A model generated the notes under the pieces. It saw only the letters and a list, made by a program, of their open reading frames with translations, was not told the DNA's origin and searched no databases. Shown here piece after piece: positions 5,517-8,742 of a stretch of DNA of 8,742 bases. This DNA is from Campylobacter sp. (GTDB lineage Bacteria > Campylobacterota > Campylobacteria > Campylobacterales > Campylobacteraceae): the NCBI GenBank assembly GCA_017940085.1, contig JAGAZK010000142.1, positions 1 through 8,742 of the forward strand, written 5' to 3'. The position numbers and the translations under genes are program-made. Each line of letters begins with the position of its first letter. Within the stretch, counting starts at the first letter, position 1.

Positions 5517-6414
5517 TTAATTTTACTCCTTTTAGCGAACCACTAATGATTTTTGCGATTGAACCTTCATCTGTGTAAGTATTGCCAAACTGCGATACAA
5601 TCTCTATTTGAGCGATTTGCTCACCTGGTAATTCTATATCTATTCCAGTTTGTGGATTTGTAAAAATTTCTCCATTTTTGTAAATGCCAAATTTATCACC
5701 TACACTGATATTTTGAAATTTTCCACCACCAATTATCAAATTTGATCCAGAAGTGCCAAGAACATAGCTTTTCCAAGGCTTATCCATTAGATTATCCATG
5801 ACTTTGTTGATAAAATTGTCCATTGCGGCTGAAATTGCTTTGTCATTTAGTGTGGCATCATATCCTGCGTGAGTTCCTACGCCAAACTGCTTACCAGCTT
5901 CACTTCTTGCTTCACCGCTACCTTGTGTGGCATAGATGATATGACCACTTTTTGTATCAACTATACGAATAGACACACTCGCATAAGCGACTTGATATTT
6001 TGTGCGACTAAAAAATCCCACATCTGAGAGCTCTTTTCTACCAAATTCTGTGATAGAGCCTACTATAAGATAATCAGCCCCTACTTTTTTAGGCGTAATT
6101 CCTTGATATTCTTGCTCTTTTAAAACAAGCTTTAAATCGCTTCTTTCAAGCATTACAAATTTATCGCTTTCTGTGAGTTTGGTAGCAAAAATATCTGTGG
6201 CTTGTTTGCTAATATCATAACTCACGCCAAAAAGATCGCTCGTACCATATTTGGACTCAGTGCCAAACCGTGCAATCGCAACTTTTCTTTTAAGTCCAGT
6301 GTAGGCTTGATTTTGTTTAGTTAGAGCTGTAGTGTTGATAACTTTTGGTTCATGGACTACTCCAGAACACGCACCAAAAAACAAAACACAAATCAACAAA
6401 AAAATATTTTTCAT
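5494..6414 (-). CDS. CsgG/HfaB family outer-membrane lipoprotein
   Basis: A 306-aa lipoprotein, first gene of the operon. The signal peptide ends FFGAC (lipidated Cys16, Ser17 at +2, outer-membrane type). Residues 44-212 form the CsgG domain: KVAIARFG (44-51), then FVMLERSDL (86-94) and GADYLIVGSITEFG (112-125), YASVSIRIVDTKSGHII (144-160), and the helical AISAAMDNFINKVMDNL (193-209). Curli CsgG makes a nine-subunit secretion pore; other members are periplasmic-side lipoproteins with no proven pore. Beyond the canonical domain, residues 224-306 (SNLIIGGGKFQNISVGDKFG and following, LPGEQIAQIEI) form a C-terminal beta domain like that of the FlgT C-terminus. No CsgA, CsgE or CsgF homologue is in the window, so curli secretion is unlikely. 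AAGGA lies six bases before the ATG, and a TGC-TAAAAT promoter lies 27 bp upstream. Confidence 0.9.
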   Translation of the reverse strand: MKNIFLLICVLFFGACSGVVHEPKVINTTALTKQNQAYTGLKRKVAIARFGTESKYGTSDLFGVSYDISKQATDIFATKLTESDKFVMLERSDLKLVLKEQEYQGITPKKVGADYLIVGSITEFGRKELSDVGFFSRTKYQVAYASVSIRIVDTKSGHIIYATQGSGEARSEAGKQFGVGTHAGYDATLNDKAISAAMDNFINKVMDNLMDKPWKSYVLGTSGSNLIIGGGKFQNISVGDKFGIYKNGEIFTNPQTGIDIELPGEQIAQIEIVSQFGNTYTDEGSIAKIISGSLKGVKLNEIYVAQ

Positions 6415-6440
6415 TTTTTGTCCTTATTGTAAATTTGAAT

Positions 6441-6449
6441 ATTTTAGCA
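6441..6449 (-). promoter_or_regulatory. Extended -10 promoter for the lipoprotein operon
   Basis: On the minus strand the sequence TGCTAAAAT gives an extended -10 (TGN) joined to TAAAAT (6441-6446). The hexamer is 26 bp from the csgG-like ATG, leaving a short leader with AAGGA. The upstream 90 bp down to the tRNA gene are A/T-rich with several AAATTT words and no evident -35 box. No operator palindrome was seen. Confidence 0.5.
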
Positions 6450-6537
6450 AATTTAACTTACTTATAACTAAATTTGATTATCAAAAAAATACAATTAAGG
6501 ATAAATTTGAATTATTCGTGAAATTAATGATTTAAAG

Positions 6538-6624
6538 TGGTGCCTGAGGTCGGAATCGAACCGACACATGGTTGCCCATACCAGATTTTGAGTCTGGCGC
6601 GTCTACCAGTTCCACCACTCAGGC
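6538..6624 (-). tRNA. tRNA-Leu (CAA anticodon)
   Basis: An 87-nt class II tRNA that reads UUG. The acceptor stem GCCTGAG pairs with CTCAGGC, the discriminator base is A and CCA is encoded (6540-6538). The anticodon stem CCAGA/TCTGG encloses loop CTCAAAA, giving anticodon CAA. A long variable arm (ATGG, loop GCAA, CCAT) marks it as leucine type, and the T arm is GTCGG-TTCGATT-CCGAC. A36-A37-A38 fits recognition by MiaA-type isopentenylation, which TrmL needs. It is therefore the expected substrate of the trmL product in this same window. It lies alone between yaaA and the lipoprotein operon with its own promoter. Confidence 0.97.
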
Positions 6625-6637
6625 AAAAAGAGCTGTG

Positions 6638-6643
6638 ATTATA
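6638..6643 (-). promoter_or_regulatory. -10 box for tRNA-Leu
   Basis: TATAAT on the minus strand, 13 bp upstream of the mature tRNA 5' end, placing the start of transcription about 6-7 bases before the tRNA. It lies 28 bp beyond the yaaA stop, so the tRNA can be made independently of the trpC-yaaA transcript, though read-through is also possible. Confidence 0.65.
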
Positions 6644-6671
6644 TCTTAGAATTAATTAAATTTGGCTAAAT

Positions 6672-7382
6672 TTAGGCTTTTATGTCAAATATGATTTGAG
6701 TTTGGAGTTTGCTTTGTTTGATTGAATTGATACTTAAATTTTCTATTTGCAAATTCATAAACTCATCAATATTTTTGATATTATTTTTAGCACAAATTTG
6801 AAGTATTTTCCCACGCCAATATTTTGCAAAATGACTTAAATTTTTGCCGTTTTTTAGAAATTTAATTGTAGTGTATGGTTTGGACGGAATATAAAATTTA
6901 TCATAATACCCTGCTCTTAAATCCAAAATATCATCATCTTTTAAAAACTCATCTAAAATATCTTTTAATTCGTTTTTATAAAAATTTGCAGTATCAAATG
7001 ATCCGATTTTTTCGCCTTGAGAGAGTTTGTAATTTGGGATTTTGTCATTTGGTCTTACAACGCCAAATAAATTTGAAAAAATCAAACAATTCTCATCTAT
7101 ATAATTTTGAGCAAATTTATCCAAAAGTGCGTATTTAAGGCTACTAAAAGCTACTCCATCATAACGCAAAATAGCTTTTGTGGCTAAATTTACATTTGGA
7201 ATTTGCGGATTTTTTAGCCCAAAAAGTTTGCTTATATCATCTATATTAGCATTTTTCAAAAAATCACAATAAATTTCAAAGACTTTTTGACGATTGATTT
7301 GCGGGAAACTCAATAAATTTATGTCAAATTTACCATCTCCGCCTTCAAATTTATTCTCACTTGGCGAAAATAAAATTTTCAA
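6672..7382 (-). CDS. yaaA: Peroxide stress protein YaaA (DUF328 family)
   Basis: YaaA lowers free intracellular iron and protects DNA from peroxide damage in E. coli; the fold binds DNA in structural work. The 236-aa protein has the family's ordered motifs: LFSPSENK (4-11), RYDGVAF (73-79; E. coli has a Y.G..Y form), IFSNLFGVVRPNDKIPNYKL (101-120) and DLRAGYYDKFY (154-164). E. coli YaaA is about 258 aa, so this version is a little short but complete. The start is TTG (7382-7380), sharing TTGA with the HIT gene stop; no ATG lies nearby that would keep the N-terminal SPSENK motif. This coupling makes it the last gene of the trpC-HIT-yaaA unit. Cytoplasmic. No Fur or OxyR-like operator can be seen close to it. 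Confidence 0.88.
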   Translation of the reverse strand: MKILFSPSENKFEGGDGKFDINLLSFPQINRQKVFEIYCDFLKNANIDDISKLFGLKNPQIPNVNLATKAILRYDGVAFSSLKYALLDKFAQNYIDENCLIFSNLFGVVRPNDKIPNYKLSQGEKIGSFDTANFYKNELKDILDEFLKDDDILDLRAGYYDKFYIPSKPYTTIKFLKNGKNLSHFAKYWRGKILQICAKNNIKNIDEFMNLQIENLSINSIKQSKLQTQIIFDIKA

Positions 7383-7879
7383 GCAAATTCTTTCTTAAAT
7401 GCCACCTTTAAGGCTTGAAATTCTTCCATAAAAGGCACCCCATGAACTCTTGTATGAGCAATTGTAGTGATAAAATTTGTATCTCGCTCCCATCTAGGGA
7501 CTAAATGATAATGTATATGCTCACTAATACCAGCTCCAGCGGCAATTCCTAAATTCATACCAATATTAACACCACTAGCATGAAGAGTATTTTTAAGAAT
7601 TTTTGTGCCAATTTTGGCGATTTTACTCATCTCGCTCCAAATTTCATCTGCTAGATTTTCAATATTATCAATATGCTTATAAGGGATTATCATAAACTCG
7701 CCCAAAGTGTATGGATAGCGATTCATCACACAAAAACAATATTTAAACCTAAAAAGCACGAAATTGTCATCATCATTTTGTGGATTTTGTGCAATATCAC
7801 AAAATACGCATTTTGTAGGCTTTGATTTAAAATACTCACTTCTCCAAGGCGAAAATTCGTGTTTGAAAAATCTTTTCAT
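7379..7879 (-). CDS. HIT-family nucleotide hydrolase/phosphorylase (Ap4A-like)
   Basis: A 166-aa histidine-triad protein that cleaves nucleoside phosphate bonds, probably dinucleotides such as Ap4A or AMP-amine conjugates. The catalytic triad motif H-x-H-x-H-x-x is HIHYHLVPRW with His121, His123 and His125. Cys24-x-x-Cys27 is a likely half zinc site. The segment DTNFITTIAHTRV after the triad matches the subgroup related to mycobacterial Ap4A phosphorylase. The ATG overlaps the trpC stop by 4 nt, and AGGTGA lies just upstream. The trpC-HIT pair matches the order I recall from C. jejuni (Cj0498-Cj0499). Cytoplasmic; the exact substrate is not known. Confidence 0.9.
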   Translation of the reverse strand: MKRFFKHEFSPWRSEYFKSKPTKCVFCDIAQNPQNDDDNFVLFRFKYCFCVMNRYPYTLGEFMIIPYKHIDNIENLADEIWSEMSKIAKIGTKILKNTLHASGVNIGMNLGIAAGAGISEHIHYHLVPRWERDTNFITTIAHTRVHGVPFMEEFQALKVAFKKEFA

Positions 7880-8655
7880 ATTTCACCTTTGATTTTTTTG
7901 ACAGCTTCAAAAACATTATCTTGTCTCATAAAATGCTCACCTATCAAAAAAGCATCTACTCCGATATTTTTAAGCTCTAAAAGTTGATCGTGTGAATATA
8001 ATCCACTCTCAGCTACGATAATTTTGTCTTTTGGGATTAGTGGGATTAAATTTTTGCTCAAGTCCAAATTCATTGAAAAATCTTGCAAATTTCTGTGATT
8101 TATGCCGATAATCGTAGCATTTGCTTTAAGAGCTTTATCTAAATCTTGCTCATCATGAACTTCAATTAGAGCTTCTAAATTTAATTCTCTAGCGTAATTT
8201 AATAAATTTTCTAGCTCACTTTGATCTAAAATCCTAGCTATTAACAAAATAAAATCAGCCCCATAAATCCTAGCTTGTGCGATTTGATAAGGATCAATTA
8301 TAAAATCTTTTCGCAAAATCGGAGTTGTGCTATATCTTCTAACCAAAGCCAAATATTCAAGATCGCCTTGAAAAAAATCCTTCTCAGTCAGCACAGAAAA
8401 CGCTGCAACTTCGGCTTTTTCATAATCTAATGCGATTTTTAATGGATCAAAATCTTGTCTAATTAAACCCTTGCTAGGACTTGCTTTTTTGATTTCTGCG
8501 ATTATATTGATTTTGTTTTTATTTTTTAATGCTGGTTTTATATCTCTTGGACTGTAAGCAAATTTAATCGCATTTTCAAGCACATTAAATGGGATTTTGG
8601 CTTTTTGCTGGGATAAATTTTCTTTTACTTTTGTAACAATTTGATCTAAAATCAT
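7876..8655 (-). CDS. trpC: Indole-3-glycerol phosphate synthase TrpC
   Basis: Catalyses ring closure and decarboxylation of CdRP to indole-3-glycerol phosphate in tryptophan synthesis. The 259-aa (beta/alpha)8 barrel has all key residues: Glu54, Lys56 and Ser59 in AEIKKASPS, Lys116 in PILRKDF, Glu165 in ALIEVHD, Asn186 in GINHRNL, and Glu216-Ser217 in VAESG, equivalent to E51, K53, K110, E159, N180, E210 and S211 of the Sulfolobus enzyme. The phosphate-binding GEHF follows (GVDAFLIGEHFM). The ATG at 8655 (MILDQIV) is preferred; a TTG four codons upstream also opens this frame but lies within the preceding gene and is unlikely. No other trp gene is nearby and TrpC is not fused to TrpF. Confidence 0.95.
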   Translation of the reverse strand: MILDQIVTKVKENLSQQKAKIPFNVLENAIKFAYSPRDIKPALKNKNKINIIAEIKKASPSKGLIRQDFDPLKIALDYEKAEVAAFSVLTEKDFFQGDLEYLALVRRYSTTPILRKDFIIDPYQIAQARIYGADFILLIARILDQSELENLLNYARELNLEALIEVHDEQDLDKALKANATIIGINHRNLQDFSMNLDLSKNLIPLIPKDKIIVAESGLYSHDQLLELKNIGVDAFLIGEHFMRQDNVFEAVKKIKGEI

Positions 8656-8742
8656 TTTTTTGTGCAAGTATCGATTGCGGTTTTGTGTTCTTTGGCTTCG
8701 GCTGAGCTCATAAACTCAACATCATCTTTAACTTTATCCATC
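8652..8742 (-). CDS. Unidentified protein, C-terminal fragment
   Basis: The last 29 codons of a gene entering from the right edge, ending in TGA that overlaps the trpC ATG as ATGA. The peptide ends ...KEHKTAIDTCTKK, is charged and lysine-rich and looks helical. It is too short to name; in C. jejuni I recall a lipoprotein gene upstream of trpC, but I cannot test that here. The tight overlap makes it the upstream partner in the trpC-HIT-yaaA transcript. It could in principle start at the in-frame ATG at 8741, but continuation beyond the window is more likely. Confidence 0.6.
   Translation of the reverse strand, partial: MDKVKDDVEFMSSAEAKEHKTAIDTCTKK

Noticed and set aside
5494..6414. Curli secretion system based on the CsgG homologue.
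   Set aside because: No CsgA/B/E/F-like genes are nearby and the protein has a different C-terminal domain; it belongs to the wider CsgG/HfaB family.
6483..6515. Intrinsic terminator for tRNA-Leu (weak CAATT/AATTG stem followed by seven T on the minus strand).
   Set aside because: The stem is about five pairs with a bulge and one G-C pair. It might contribute, but I would not annotate it as a terminator.
6538..6624. tRNA-Leu as attachment site for a genomic island holding the lipoprotein operon.
   Set aside because: No second copy of the tRNA 3' end, no integrase and no obvious shift in base composition are present in the window.
505..7138. Several plus-strand frames of 67-102 codons opposite purU/trmL, the PEtn transferase, the lipoproteins and yaaA.
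   Set aside because: They lie antisense to genes with clear family motifs, have no ribosome-binding sites and show no recognisable protein features.

Overview
The window is AT-rich, with very dense minus-strand gene packing, 4-nt stop/start overlaps, TATAAT-type -10 boxes without clear -35 boxes, and many AAATTT words. Together with the protein families this suggests a Campylobacter-like epsilonproteobacterium (Campylobacterota). The species cannot be fixed from the sequence alone. trpC followed directly by a HIT-family gene matches the order I recall from Campylobacter jejuni.

Layout, left to right. (1) 1-1432, minus strand: purU (formyl-tetrahydrofolate deformylase), trmL (tRNA wobble 2'-O-methyltransferase) and the start of an exported endonuclease/exonuclease/phosphatase-fold protein. 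They overlap one another and are probably read from one promoter at about 1460. (2) 1433-1522: a divergent promoter region. (3) 1523-2143, plus strand: a DedA-family membrane protein. (4) 2144-2396: a 253-bp gap between convergent genes with no credible gene. It holds a 17-bp perfect inverted repeat, six AAATTT blocks at helical spacing, a small REP-like palindrome and a large imperfect stem-loop of 2297-2375. (5) 6414-2397, minus strand: four consecutive outer-membrane-type lipoprotein genes (CsgG/HfaB family, an unrecognised 97-aa lipoprotein, DUF4810, DUF799/GNA1162 family), then a phosphoethanolamine-transferase-like membrane enzyme. (6) 6538-6624, minus strand: tRNA-Leu(CAA) with its own promoter. 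(7) 8742-6672, minus strand: the 3' end of an unidentified gene, trpC, a HIT hydrolase and yaaA, each joined to the next by a 4-nt overlap.

Functionally, the centre is an envelope module: lipoproteins predicted to reach the outer membrane, a PEtn transferase that decorates surface molecules, and a DedA lipid-carrier protein next door. The flanks are housekeeping: one-carbon metabolism, tRNA modification, tryptophan synthesis, nucleotide turnover and peroxide stress. TrmL and its expected substrate, tRNA-Leu(CAA), are both in the window.

The best candidate for an under-described system is the lipoprotein operon. It carries an extra small lipoprotein, a DUF799 protein with a C-terminal extension, and a PEtn transferase gene 45 bp downstream.
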